Part shown: in pieces, positions 1 to 10,193 of the stretch
Position numbering within the stretch: position 1 is the stretch's first letter
How the letters are laid out: each line of letters starts with the position of its first letter
NCBI GenBank assembly: GCA_030144725.1
Contig: JASKMD010000029.1
Span: 499,849 to 563,848 of the forward strand
Direction: 5' to 3'
Length of the DNA: 64,000 nt
DNA from: Haematococcus lacustris
Taxonomy: Eukaryota; Chlorophyta; Chlorophyceae; Chlamydomonadales; Haematococcaceae
Program-made: the position numbers and the translations under genes
The notes under the pieces: model-generated
Told to the model about the DNA's origin: nothing
What the model saw: only the letters and a program-made list of their open reading frames with translations
Databases searched by the model: none

Positions 1-2
1 TT

Positions 3-3000
3 GAAGCCGTAGCTCAGGCTGCCGTAGCCTCAGGAGGGCTAGTCGAGCCAGCGGAACCGCTCAGCGTGGGACAGACGGCGAGGCTGCTTCGCAAGGGATG
101 CCGCAGCTTGCTGCTGTTGGTGCAGCCTGGCAGTGAAAGTGACACAGAGGGCTGGCACAAGGGGAGCCTGGCTGCTGCAGTGGCAGGCTGCAAGGAGAGC
201 AGTGGAAAGGATGGATCTGAGCTGGTCACAGATGCAGAGCTGCAGGCTGTGCTAGATGAGTACTCTGATGTGTTCCAGGACATGCCGCCAGGTCTGCCCC
301 CAGACAGGGGTGTAGGGCACACCATCAGGATGGAGTCTGATGCTCCGCCACCATACAAGCGGCCTTACAAGCTGAGCCCCAGGGAGGAGGCTGAGGTCAA
401 GAGACAGGTGTCAGAGCTGCAAGCCAGGGGGCTGATAGAGCCCAGCGGTAGCCCCTATGGAGCCCCTGTGCTGTTTGTGGAGAAGAAGGACGGGTCGTTG
501 AGGATGTGTATTGACTACAGAGCACTAAACAAACTGACGGTGAAAGACAGATATCCCCTGCCGAGGATTGATGACCTCTTTGACAGGTTGGCTGGCAAGA
601 AAGTGTTTAGCTCCCTTGATCTCCAATCCGGGTACCATCAAATCAGGATCACAGAGGCGGACCGGCCCAAGACAGCATTCCTGACGCCCATGGGGCAGTT
701 CCAGTTTAAAGTGCTGTGCTTCGGGCTTACAAACGCTCCTGCTACCTTCCAACGAGTCATGAACAACGTGTTTCGACCTCTGATCAACAAGTCTGTGCTG
801 GTTTACATTGATGACATCCTGGTCATGAGCAATACTGCTGAGGAGCATGTGCGACATCTGAAAGAGGTGCTGGAGCTCATGAGACAACACAAGCTCTACG
901 CCAAACGCTCCAAATGCGAGTTCAACAAAACAGAGCTGGCGTTCCTCGGCCATATTGTGGGCGAACATGGCATTGCTGTCGACCCAGCAAAAGTGAAAGT
1001 GGTCCGGGAGTGGCACGTTCCGCGCAACCTGAAGGATCTGCAGGCCTTTCTGGGGTTGGCGAACTACTTTCGGCGCTTCATTCCTAACTTCAGCGCTATC
1101 GCCGCGCCACTGACCGACCTGACCAGCAAGACGGCTGCGGCACAGTTCGACTGGCAAAAGTTCGGGGGGGCACATTTGAAAGCATTTAATGGCCTGAAAG
1201 ACGCCCTGTGCTCTGCTCCTGTGTTGGCACTGCCTGACTTCACAAAGCCCTTTGTGGTGTGCACTGACGCGTCGCTGGTGGGCACTGGAGCAGTGCTGCT
1301 GCAAGAAGGCAGACCCATAGCTTACACCAGCAAAAAGCTGTCACCACCTGAAACAAGGTACTCTACAGGAGACCAGGAGCTGCTAGCCATCATCAGGGCT
1401 GTGAGGGAATGGAGGTGCTACCTGGATGGAGCTGTGGATGTTACAATACAAACTGATCACAACCCCCTAATCTACCTTCAAACGCAAGCAAACCTGTCAA
1501 GGCGGCAGACACGGTGGATGGAGGAGCTGTCCCGTTACAAGTATGAAATCAGATACCATCCTGGTGCGGACAATGTGGCTGATCCCATCAGCCGCAACCC
1601 AGCGCTAAGCATGCTTGCCACAGAGAGCTGCCCGGTGCTACTGCTGGTGCCTGGACATGACGGTGCAGTGCTGGCTGCCACCACCCGCCGCACAGCAGCT
1701 GAGCTCCGCAAGGTGGCTGAGAGAGAGCAGGTTGTGGCTAGGGAGAGGGCCTATGAGGCTGGCAGGCTGACCCCGCCTGCTGACATGGCTGCCGGCACGC
1801 CTAGAGGGCTGCAGCCAGGTGGGGGGGAAACCCTGCGGCAGGACACAGAGCAACAAGAGGCCAGTGACGGGTCAGACCCCACAACGCTGTTGCAAGCAGT
1901 CAAGCAGGCCTACGGGGCGGACAAGCGGTTTGACGAGGCTGCCTTCACCTCAAAGCTACACCGGCTGGAGGGGCTGTGGCTAACAGAGCGTGGCCAGGTG
2001 GTGGTGCCTAATGATGAGAAGCTGAGGAGGAGAGTGATACACACCATGCACGATGCCAAGTCTGCGGGTCACTTGGGCATGACAAAGACCCTTGAGCAAG
2101 TAACACGCTATTTTGACTGGCAGGGTGTGTCAGAGGCTGTCAAGCACTACGTACGCACCTGCCACTCGTGCCAACTAAACAAGTCCAGCGCCCAGAAGCC
2201 CGCCGGCAAGCTACAGCCGCTGCCTATCCCCTTGAGGCCTTGGGGCTCCGTGTCGCTTGACCTCATTGTGAAGCTCCCTGCAAGTGGACCAGCCAAGCAT
2301 GATTCAATCTTGGTGATTGTGGACCGGCTGACCAAGATGGTGCACTTGGCCAGGACCTGGGAGCGCATGACAGCGGTACAATATGCCAAGCTCTTTGTCG
2401 ACAATGTGTTTCGCCTACACGGCTGGCTAGACAGCATTGTGAGCGACAGGGGACCTAACCTGAACAACAACAGGTTCTTTGTTGAGCTGGCGGCGCTGCT
2501 CCAGGTGGACCTGGACCTGTCGAGTGCTTACCACCCCCAGACCGATGGTCAAACGGAACGCATGAACCGGGTGATAGAGGAGATGCTAAGGCATTACATC
2601 AGGCCCGACCAGAAGGACTGGGCGGAACACTTACCCCTCGTCGAGTTCGCCATCAACAATGCCAAGCAGGAGTCCACCCGTTGCACGCCCTTCTACCTAA
2701 ACTACGGCTACCATCCGCGAGTGGCTGAGCTGCTGGACCTGCCCCAGAGAGTGCCGCAGGCGCACGAGTTCGTGGCCAATGCGAGGCAGGCGGTGGAGCA
2801 GGCCAGGCAATGCCTAGCCCGAGCGCAGAAGCGCATGAAGGCCTACCAGGATACCAAGCGGCGTGACGCGGTGTTTGAACCTGGCGACATGGTGTTGTTG
2901 AGCACACAAAACATGAGGGGCAGAGTGGGCCAGCCTGGTGCCAGAAAACTGAAGCCACGCTATGTCGGTCCTTTCCGAGTTGAGTACATGGTGGGCAGAG

Positions 3001-3383
3001 CAGCAGTGAAGCTGGACCTGCCTGAGGAGTGGTCTCGGATCCATAACGTGTTTCATGTGTCCCTTGTGAAGCCTTACAGGACCTACGATGCCTCTGACCA
3101 GGTGCCTGGGCACGCAGGCCCACCCCCACTGCAGTGGCTAGATGGAGAGCCAGAGTACAAGGTGGAGAAGGTGGTGGATCACCGGCTGGCCAAGAGCCAA
3201 GGCAAGCGGGGTGACAAGCCCAAGAAGAGGCAGTTGGAGTTCCTGGTCAAGTGGCAGGGCCATGGGGACGAGCACAACACGTGGGAGTCCAGGTCACAGC
3301 TGGTGGGGTGCCAGGAGATGTTGACTGCCTACCTACAGAAGCTCGGTTTGGAGGCTCGGTTTGGAGGCGGTGGGCTGATGTGA
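3..3383 (+). CDS. Gypsy Pol polyprotein, partial: RT, RNase H, integrase, chromodomain
   Basis: The frame is open from base 3 and stops at 3381-3383; the true start is upstream of the window. In order it shows the segment after the protease, reverse transcriptase with the catalytic YIDD box (about 800-815), RNase H beginning CTDASLVG (about 1260) and ending GADNVADPISR, an integrase zinc-binding H-H-C-C region (about 2040-2180), an integrase core with D..D..E residues (LDLIVKL, VSDRGPN, QTDGQTERMNRVIEE; about 2250-2580), and a C-terminal chromodomain (LEFLVKWQGHGDEHNTWE, about 3235-3290). No frameshift or internal stop is seen, so this copy could still encode active enzymes. Chromodomains of this class are known to steer integration to particular chromatin. 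Confidence 0.95.
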   Translation, partial: EAVAQAAVASGGLVEPAEPLSVGQTARLLRKGCRSLLLLVQPGSESDTEGWHKGSLAAAVAGCKESSGKDGSELVTDAELQAVLDEYSDVFQDMPPGLPPDRGVGHTIRMESDAPPPYKRPYKLSPREEAEVKRQVSELQARGLIEPSGSPYGAPVLFVEKKDGSLRMCIDYRALNKLTVKDRYPLPRIDDLFDRLAGKKVFSSLDLQSGYHQIRITEADRPKTAFLTPMGQFQFKVLCFGLTNAPATFQRVMNNVFRPLINKSVLVYIDDILVMSNTAEEHVRHLKEVLELMRQHKLYAKRSKCEFNKTELAFLGHIVGEHGIAVDPAKVKVVREWHVPRNLKDLQAFLGLANYFRRFIPNFSAIAAPLTDLTSKTAAAQFDWQKFGGAHLKAFNGLKDALCSAPVLALPDFTKPFVVCTDASLVGTGAVLLQEGRPIAYTSKKLSPPETRYSTGDQELLAIIRAVREWRCYLDGAVDVTIQTDHNPLIYLQTQANLSRRQTRWMEELSRYKYEIRYHPGADNVADPISRNPALSMLATESCPVLLLVPGHDGAVLAATTRRTAAELRKVAEREQVVARERAYEAGRLTPPADMAAGTPRGLQPGGGETLRQDTEQQEASDGSDPTTLLQAVKQAYGADKRFDEAAFTSKLHRLEGLWLTERGQVVVPNDEKLRRRVIHTMHDAKSAGHLGMTKTLEQVTRYFDWQGVSEAVKHYVRTCHSCQLNKSSAQKPAGKLQPLPIPLRPWGSVSLDLIVKLPASGPAKHDSILVIVDRLTKMVHLARTWERMTAVQYAKLFVDNVFRLHGWLDSIVSDRGPNLNNNRFFVELAALLQVDLDLSSAYHPQTDGQTERMNRVIEEMLRHYIRPDQKDWAEHLPLVEFAINNAKQESTRCTPFYLNYGYHPRVAELLDLPQRVPQAHEFVANARQAVEQARQCLARAQKRMKAYQDTKRRDAVFEPGDMVLLSTQNMRGRVGQPGARKLKPRYVGPFRVEYMVGRAAVKLDLPEEWSRIHNVFHVSLVKPYRTYDASDQVPGHAGPPPLQWLDGEPEYKVEKVVDHRLAKSQGKRGDKPKKRQLEFLVKWQGHGDEHNTWESRSQLVGCQEMLTAYLQKLGLEARFGGGGLM

Positions 3384-3505
3384 GGAGGCCATGAAAGGAA
3401 CTCAGACACCTAGCGCTAGTGTGGGCGCGAGTGACGGCACAATGTGCCTGAGCGGGGCAACACCACGGTGGTCAGCTGAGTGCAACTGAGCCAGGTGGGG
3501 GGGAA
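3384..3505 (+). other. Pol 3' untranslated stretch and polypurine tract
   Basis: About 120 non-coding bases between the pol stop and the LTR. The last part, CCAGGTGGGGGGGAA, directly abuts the LTR start at 3506 and fits the plus-strand polypurine primer used by LTR retrotransposons. The same stretch occurs inverted at 3873-3994. Confidence 0.75.
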
Positions 3506-3674
3506 TGTTACGTGACCATGCTGAGTAAAGTAGCATGCAGATCTGAGATCTCTACTCCCATGTGAGAAAGTGTTAGTGGTGAGGTGTTCTGAGGCTGGGT
3601 CCGATTCCCAGGTAGATGGACTACGCCCTGATCTACGATGGATACCTCAGAACACTATAGCCGCTAACGCAACA
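3506..3674 (+). repeat. 3' LTR of left gypsy copy
   Basis: Begins TGTTACG and ends CGCAACA, imperfect inverted ends with the usual TG...CA dinucleotides, directly after the polypurine tract. It is 169 bp, short for an LTR, and is present inverted with the same length at 3704-3872. Confidence 0.88.
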
Positions 3675-3703
3675 GTGGTTCCGGCCGATGCCCTGAGCCG
3701 GAC
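3675..3703. other. 29-bp spacer at the centre of the gypsy inverted repeat
   Basis: The only unique sequence between the two LTRs. In the plus frame it reads VVPADALSR, which resembles the end of Ty3/gypsy RNase H domains ((N)VPADALSR). It may be a remnant of an older gypsy element used as insertion target, but nine residues are weak evidence. Confidence 0.6.
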
Positions 3704-3872
3704 TGTTGCGTTAGCGGCTATAGTGTTCTGAGGTATCCATCGTAGATCAGGGCGTAGTCCATCTACCTGGGAATCGGACCCAGCCTCAGAACACCTCACC
3801 ACTAACACTTTCTCACATGGGAGTAGAGATCTCAGATCTGCATGCTACTTTACTCAGCATGGTCACGTAACA
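3704..3872 (-). repeat. 3' LTR of right gypsy copy
   Basis: Inverted counterpart of 3506-3674, same 169-bp length, starting TGTTGCG and ending CGTAACA on the plus strand, followed by the complement of the polypurine tract. Confidence 0.88.
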
Positions 3873-3994
3873 TTCCCCCCCACCTGGCTCAGTTGCACTC
3901 AGCTGACCACCGTGGTGTTGCCCCGCTCAGGCACATTGTGCCGTCACTCGCGCCCACACTAGCGCTAGGTGTCTGAGTTCCTTTCATGGCCTCC

Positions 3995-6900
3995 TCACAT
4001 CAGCCCACCGCCTCCAAACCGAGCCTCCAAACCGAGCTTCTGTAGGTAGGCAGTCAACATCTCCTGGCACCCCACCAGCTGTGACCTGGACTCCCACGTG
4101 TTGTGCTCGTCCCCATGGCCCTGCCACTTGACCAGGAACTCCAACTGCCTCTTCTTGGGCTTGTCACCCCGCTTGCCTTGGCTCTTGGCCAGCCGGTGAT
4201 CCACCACCTTCTCCACCTTGTACTCTGGCTCTCCATCTAGCCACTGCAGTGGGGGTGGGCCTGCGTGCCCAGGCACCTGGTCAGAGGCATCGTAGGTCCT
4301 GTAAGGCTTCACAAGGGACACATGAAACACGTTATGGATCCGAGACCACTCCTCAGGCAGGTCCAGCTTCACTGCTGCTCTGCCCACCATGTACTCAACT
4401 CGGAAAGGACCGACATAGCGTGGCTTCAGTTTTCTGGCACCAGGCTGGCCCACTCTGCCCCTCATGTTTTGTGTGCTCAACAACACCATGTCGCCGCTTG
4501 GTATCCTGGTAGGCCTTCATGCGCTTCTGCGCTCGGGCTAGGCATTGCCTGGCCTGCTCCACCGCCTGCCTCGCATTGGCCACGAACTCGTGCGCCTGCG
4601 GCACTCTCTGGGGCAGGTCCAGCAGCTCAGCCACTCGCGGATGGTAGCCGTAGTTTAGGTAGAAGGGCGTGCAACGGGTGGACTCCTGCTTGGCATTGTT
4701 GATGGCGAACTCGACGAGGGGTAAGTGTTCCGCCCAGTCCTTCTGGTCGGGCCTGATGTAATGCCTTAGCATCTCCTCTATCACCCGGTTCATGCGTTCC
4801 GTTTGACCATCGGTCTGGGGGTGGTAAGCACTCGACAGGTCCAGGTCCACCTGGAGCAGCGCCGCAAGCTCAACAAAGAACCTATTGTTGTTCAGGTTAG
4901 GTCCCCTGTCGCTCACAATGCTGTCTGGCCAGCCGTGTAGGCGAAACACATTGTCGACAAAGAGCTTGGCATATTGTACCGCTGTCATGCGCTCCCAGGT
5001 CCTGGCCAAGTGCACCATCTTGGTCAGCCGGTCCACAATCACCAAGATTGAATCATGCTTGGCTGGTCCACTTGCAGGGAGCTTCACAATGAGGTCAAGC
5101 GACACGGAGCCCCAAGGCCTCAAGGGGATAGGCAGCGGCTGTAGCTTGCCGGCGGGCTTCTGGGCGCTGGACTTGTTTAGTTGGCACGAGTGGCAGGTGC
5201 GCACGTAGTGCTTGACAGCCTCTGACACACCGTGCCAGTCAAAATAGCGTGTTACTTGCTCAAGGGTCTTTGTCATGCCCAAGTGACCCGCAGACTTGGC
5301 ATCGTGCATGGTGTGTATCACTCTCCTCCTCAGCTTCTCATCATTAGGCACCACCACCTGGCCACGCTCTGTTAGCCACAGCCCCTCCAGCCGGTGTAGC
5401 TTTGAGGTGAAGGCAGCCTCGTCAAACCGCTTGTCTGCCCCGTAGGCCTGCTTGACTGCTTGCAGCAGCGTTGTGGGGTCTGACCCGTCACTGGCCTCTT
5501 GTTGCTCTGTGTCCTGCCGCAGGGTTTCCCCCCCACCTGGCTGCAGCCCTCTAGGCGTGCCGGCAGCCATGTCAGCAGGCGGGGTCAGCTTGCCAGCCTC
5601 ATAGGCCCTCTCCCTGGCCACAGCCTGCTCTCTCTCAGCCACCTTGCGGAGCTCAGCTGCTGTGCGGCGGGTGGTGGCAGCCAGCACTGCACCGTCATGT
5701 CCAGGCACCAGCAGTAGCACCGGGCAGCTCTCTGTGGCAGGCATGCTTAGCGCCGGGTTGCGGCTGATGGGATCAGCCACATTGTCCGCACCAGGATGGT
5801 ATCTGATTTCATACTTGTAACGGGACAGCTCCTCCATCCACCGTGTCTGCCGCCTTGACAGGTTTGCTTGCGTTTGAAGGTAGATAAGGGGGTTGTGATC
5901 AGTTTGTATTGTAACATCCACAGCTCCATCCAGGTAGCACCTCCATTCCCTCACAGCCCTGATGATGGCTAGCAGCTCCTGGTCTCCTGTAGAGTACCTT
6001 GTTTCAGGTGGTGACAGCTTTTTGCTGGTGTAAGCTATGGGTCTGCCTTCTTGCAGCAGCACTGCTCCAGTGCCCACCAGCGACGCGTCAGTGCACACCA
6101 CAAAGGGCTTTGTGAAGTCAGGCAGTGCCAACACAGGAGCAGAGCACAGGGCGTCCTTCAGCCCATTAAAAGCTTTCATTTGTGCCTCTCCAAACTTTTG
6201 CCAGTCGAACTGTGCCGCAGCCGTCTTGCTGGTCAGGTCGGTCAGTGGCGCGGCGATAGCACTGAAGTTAGGAATGAAGCGCCGAAAATAGTTCGCCAAA
6301 CCCAAAAAGGCTTGCAGGTCCTTCAGGTTGCGCGGAACGTGCCACTCCCGGACCACTTTCACTTTTGTTGGGTCGACTGCAATGCCATGTTCGCCCACGA
6401 TGTGCCCGAGGAACGTCAGCTCTGTTTTGTTGAACTCGCACTTTGATCGTTTGGCGTAGAGCTTGTGCTGCCTCATGAGCTCCAGCACCTCTTTCAGATG
6501 TCGCACATGCTCCTCAGCAGTATTGCTCATGACCAGGATGTCATCAATGTAAACCAGCACAGACTTGTTGATCAGAGGTCGAAACACGTTGTTCATGACT
6601 CGTTGGAAGGTAGCAGGAGCGTTTGTAAGCCCGAAGCACAACACTTTAAACTGGAACTGCCCCATGGGCGTCAGGAATGCTGTCTTGGGCCGGTCCGCCT
6701 CTGTGATCCTGATTTGATGGTACCCGGATTGGAGATCAAGTGAACTAAACACTTTCTTGCCAGCCAACTTGTCAAAGAGGTCATCAATCCTCGGCAGGGG
6801 ATATCTGTCCTTCACCGTCAGTTTGTTTAGTGCTCTGTAGTCAATACACATCCTCAACGACCCGTCCTTCTTCTCCACAAACAGCACAGGGGCTCCATAG

Positions 6901-7919
6901 GGGCTACCGCTGGGCTCTATCAGCCCCCTGGCTTGCAGCTCTGACACCTGTCTCTTGACCTCAGCCTCCTCCCTGGGGCTCAGCTTGTAAGGCCGCTTGT
7001 ATGGTGGCGGAGCATCAGACTCCATCCTGATGGTGTGCCCTACACCCCTGTCTGGGGGCAGACCTGGCGGCATGTCCTGGAACACATCAGAGTACTCATC
7101 TAGCACAGCCTGCAGCTCTGCATCTGTGACCAGCTCAGATCCATCCTTTCCACTGCTCTCCTTGCAGCCTGCCACTGCAGCAGCCAGGCTCCCCTTGTGC
7201 CAGCCCTCTGTGTCACTTTCACTGCCAGGCTGCACCAACAGCAGCAAGCTGCGGCATCCCTTGCGAAGCAGCCTCGCCGTCTGTCCCACGCTGAGCGGTT
7301 CCGCTGGCTCGACTAGCCCTCCTGAGGCTACGGCAGCCTGAGCTACGGCTTCAAACGATGGCAGGTGTTTCGAGCGAAGTGCCAGCAGGTTCACCGGTTT
7401 GCCCTCAGGCGACAATAACGTGCACACCCCGTGCTTCGGTTTCATCACCACGTCGTTGGCGAACAGCCAGTCCGATCCCAGGATTAAGTCGACACCCTCA
7501 ATTACTCTGGGCATGACTCTGGCCATTACGATGGTCTTGCTCTTCTGAATCTCCAGCAGGCCTGTCCTCTTCTCATTCAGCACCACACGCTCATTGTTGG
7601 CAGTCAATACTGGTGTTGGCCTCATGGCTTCCTTTTCCAACGTAGCATCAGATGGGTCTATCTTGTGCTTTTGCAGCCACTGGTCACTGATGATGCTGAA
7701 GGTAGCGCCAGTGTCCATCATAATCTGGCATGGCCTGCCTCCAAAGCGGCCCACATACATGAAGGGTAGCTGTAGCGTTTCAGCCTTGTCACTGAGAGTC
7801 CCCGTCGGTGCGGTAGCCAAGATGAGCTTCTTACATGTTGACCTCTCATCAAACACAGGTATAGGCTCATACAAAGGCGGTCCTGGCAGGTCGGCACCAC
7901 GTTCCCACCAGGCAACGCC
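3995..7919 (-). pseudogene. Gypsy Pol polyprotein with frameshift (protease to chromodomain)
   Basis: The frame runs from just after an amber codon at 7920-7922 down to 4395, then continues in another frame at 4489-3995. It holds an aspartic protease (DTGA near residues 50-55 of the open frame), RT with YIDD, RNase H, integrase HHCC and DDE residues, and after the break the chromodomain. The break is a 23-bp deletion near 4495 flanked by a GGCG direct repeat in the intact left copy, so replication slippage is likely. The integrase C-terminus and chromodomain are therefore out of frame. An ATG is absent near the pol start (the codon at 7874 is TTG), consistent with a single Gag-Pol frame. Confidence 0.92.
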
Positions 7920-8042
7920 CTATTGATCATCATTGTGAGCCCCACGGCTACCACGGTGCTGTTGCTTGTTGGCACAGTCTTTGGCGTAGTGTCCTCGCCC
8001 TCCACACTCGTAGCACACGTCACTGGGCTGGTTGCGTTAGCG
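7920..8042 (-). pseudogene. Gag C-terminal fragment with CCHC zinc knuckle
   Basis: The minus-strand frame reads CYECGGRGHYAKDC, a C-x2-C-x4-H-x4-C nucleocapsid knuckle that binds retroelement RNA. It ends with TAG at 7920-7922 in the same frame as pol. Upstream, the frame hits a stop at the junction near 8040, so the rest of Gag is lost. Confidence 0.85.
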
Positions 8043-8043
8043 G

Positions 8044-8190
8044 TAAGGCCCAATAACCCTACTCCACGAGCTAGGCAGCAGCCAACCACAGTCAGCTCAC
8101 CTGGCCAGCTGCTGCTGTTGCTGCCTCTGTTGCTGCTGCTATACCTGACCTTACACATGTGTGCCAATGCGTCTTGCTATATGTGGCTGC
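8044..8190. other. Junction region between gypsy remnant and Fanzor A
   Basis: No similarity to the gypsy element and no recognised coding sequence. It may contain the intron or left flank of the Fanzor gene that the retrotransposons interrupted. Confidence 0.4.
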
Positions 8191-8707
8191 AAGTCAACAA
8201 GCAGGCAAAGAAGCTGTGGCCGGACCGCATCCTGGCCCTGGCCTATGGGGCAGCTGGCTTCAACGGCACTGGCACCATTGGCTGCAGGGGTGTCCCTGTC
8301 AGCCAGATGCGGAAGGAGGCAGTGAAGCAGTTCAGGCCAGAGCGTGTGGTGCTGGTGGATGAGTTCCGCACCAGCCGGGTCAGCTCAGCCGACAACACCC
8401 CCAGTGAGACCCTCCTTGACACGCCGCCTGAGTCCTTCAGGTGAGAGGGTTGAGGATAGGGGATTGTTGGCAGTGTTGGGCGGTGGTGGAGTCAAGGTGA
8501 CTAGCTAGGGTCAAGATGAGACATCTTACAAATGTGCATTGCCCCATGTGTCCATGCAGGTGGCTGCGGCCAGTGAAAAACATGGCAAAGCGTTCCCAAG
8601 TCCGGGGCCTGATGTGCTTAACAAGCATCAACAACATCACCAGGTAAGCACAGACCCAACCCTACACATGTGCATGACATGAGCATATTCCACATGACAT
8701 GACACTC

Positions 8708-9010
8708 AGGCGGCCCCAACATGGGGTTGGTAATGTTCATGCAGATTCTCTCTCAATACTGCACCGTTTTCAATAGCGTTTAGCACATTGGCAGCCACGA
8801 GTTAGTCCGCGTAATCTGACCATCAGCGCTAGCCATTGGAGTTTTTGCTCGTGTACTGCTACATGTGCCCGCGAACAAATCACAGCGGCGAGACGGGTCT
8901 CCTTGGCACGGTGAGCCACATCGCAGGGAACCCATCTACCTTGCGTAGTGAGCTGGTTGTGCACAAATGGAATGTCCGGCTGACACCCAACGCGATGCCT
9001 GCCGGGCGCG
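8708..9010 (+). repeat. Dispersed repeat alpha, copy 1
   Basis: Starts near CCCCAACATGGGG, a short near-palindrome, and continues through a conserved stretch ending near CACATCGC. Related copies lie at 9592-9830 and 11202-11342. It sits inside Fanzor A intron 2. No coding capacity is recognised; it may be a non-autonomous transposon. Confidence 0.75.
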
Positions 9011-9302
9011 CAGGGCACCTAGACGGGGCCGGTGAAGCATAATCTATCTTCGCTTCTCGCCGAACACATCATTTGGGTCGGCGCACACGAAGGTAGCACC
9101 GGGGTACACCCCCCCCCCCCTCCACTGTGCCCTTTACTGTGTTGCACCCGTTGCACCTAGAGGAAAAGCGACATAGAATTGTTGTTCCTTACTCATTGGC
9201 GGATCTCTTGAAACAAACCGCAAAACCAACAACACAGGCCTCTATGAGTTTGACATCTTCAAAGTTACATCATGGTCACCAGGCAGAAATAAGGCCACGG
9301 GG

Positions 9303-9584
9303 CTGTGGGGTGGCAGTTGAGCTATGAAACTTTGCACGCAGGTGGATGGCATGTAGGGGAGTGTAACTCTCAGAGGAGCCGAGTCCAAACTCTGTCGTGG
9401 TGTGGAGTTGTGTGACTGACTGCATGGCTCTGGCCCTGAGATTGGCTAAGGGAGTTAAGGGTCACAGACCAAAGTGAGAGTATGGCTTATCTGAGTATGA
9501 GCGTTTGTAACATTGTCCTAGAGGAGCTTAACCTAGTAAGTAGCATGCTGTAAGTCCGAATGGTCGAGCTGTGGCATTGCCCTC
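9303..9584 (+). repeat. Direct repeat of 282 bp, copy 1
   Basis: Almost identical to 9912-10193 (offset 609 bp, one difference noticed). Together with repeat alpha copy 2 in between, the arrangement suggests a local tandem duplication within the Fanzor A intron. Confidence 0.9.
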
Positions 9585-9591
9585 CAGTCAG

Positions 9592-9830
9592 GCGCCCCCA
9601 ACATGGGGTTGGTAACATGCATGCAAATTCTCGCTCAATACTGCACCGTTTTCGATAGCGTTTATCACATTGGCATTGGCGGTTTAGTCCGCGTAATCTG
9701 ACCACCAGCGCTAGCCATTGGAGTCTTTGCTCGCGTACTGCCACATGTGCCCGCGAACAAATCACAGCGGCGAGACGGGTCTCCTTGGCACGGTGAGCCA
9801 CATCGCTGAGACCCCCATCTACCTAGCGTA
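9592..9830 (+). repeat. Dispersed repeat alpha, copy 2
   Basis: Shares the CCCCAACATGGGG start and the downstream core with copy 1 at 8708. Lies between the two 282-bp direct repeats. Confidence 0.75.
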
Positions 9831-9911
9831 GTGACTCCTGAGGCATCGCCCCCTCCCCAAGCCCACCCCCTCCTAGCCCACCCCTCCCAGCCCACCCCTC
9901 CCAGAGCACCA

Positions 9912-10193
9912 CTGTGGGGTGGCAGTTGAGCTATGAAAATTTGCACGCAGGTGGATGGCATGTAGGGGAGTGTAACTCTCAGAGGAGCCGAGTCCAAACT
10001 CTGTCGTGGTGTGGAGTTGTGTGACTGACTGCATGGCTCTGGCCCTGAGATTGGCTAAGGGAGTTAAGGGTCACAGACCAAAGTGAGAGTATGGCTTATC
10101 TGAGTATGAGCGTTTGTAACATTGTCCTAGAGGAGCTTAACCTAGTAAGTAGCATGCTGTAAGTCCGAATGGTCGAGCTGTGGCATTGCCCTC
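9912..10193 (+). repeat. Direct repeat of 282 bp, copy 2
   Basis: Second copy of 9303-9584. The stretch 10194-10560 after it holds no recognised gene before the acceptor of Fanzor A exon 3. Confidence 0.9.

Larger units (their letters stand above)
1..3674 (+). mobile_element. Ty3/gypsy chromovirus retrotransposon, left copy (5' end outside window)
   Basis: The 3' part of an LTR retrotransposon: an open pol frame, a purine-rich tract just before position 3506, then an LTR of 169 bp ending at 3674. The 5' LTR and gag lie beyond the window start. Its sequence is repeated in inverted orientation from 3704 to 7354; the only net length difference is a 23-bp deletion in the right copy. Several substitutions separate the copies (for example DRLAG against DKLAG and WQGV against WHGV), so they are not one molecule read twice. 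Family assignment comes from domain order RT-RNase H-integrase-chromodomain. Confidence 0.95.
3704..8043 (-). mobile_element. Ty3/gypsy chromovirus retrotransposon, right copy, 5'-truncated
   Basis: Inverted relative to the left copy. From its 3' end: LTR 3704-3872, polypurine tract, chromodomain, integrase, RNase H, RT, aspartic protease, then only the zinc-knuckle end of gag. Similarity to an element stops near 8043, where a 13-base copy of the LTR terminus (8031-8043) sits directly against gag; most of gag and the 5' LTR are missing. It carries a 23-bp deletion that breaks pol near 4495. Confidence 0.9.

Noticed and set aside
66..66. Start codon of the left gypsy Pol at 66
   Set aside because: It is a GTG inside an open frame that continues to the window edge; the right copy shows the protease lies upstream.
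3384..4050. Foldback sequencing artefact as the cause of the gypsy palindrome
   Set aside because: The two arms differ by many substitutions and a 23-bp deletion, so they are separate element copies; assembly joining still needs long reads.
8437..9042. Short open frames in the Fanzor A introns
   Set aside because: They fall between phase-matched exons and inside repeat alpha; no domain signatures.
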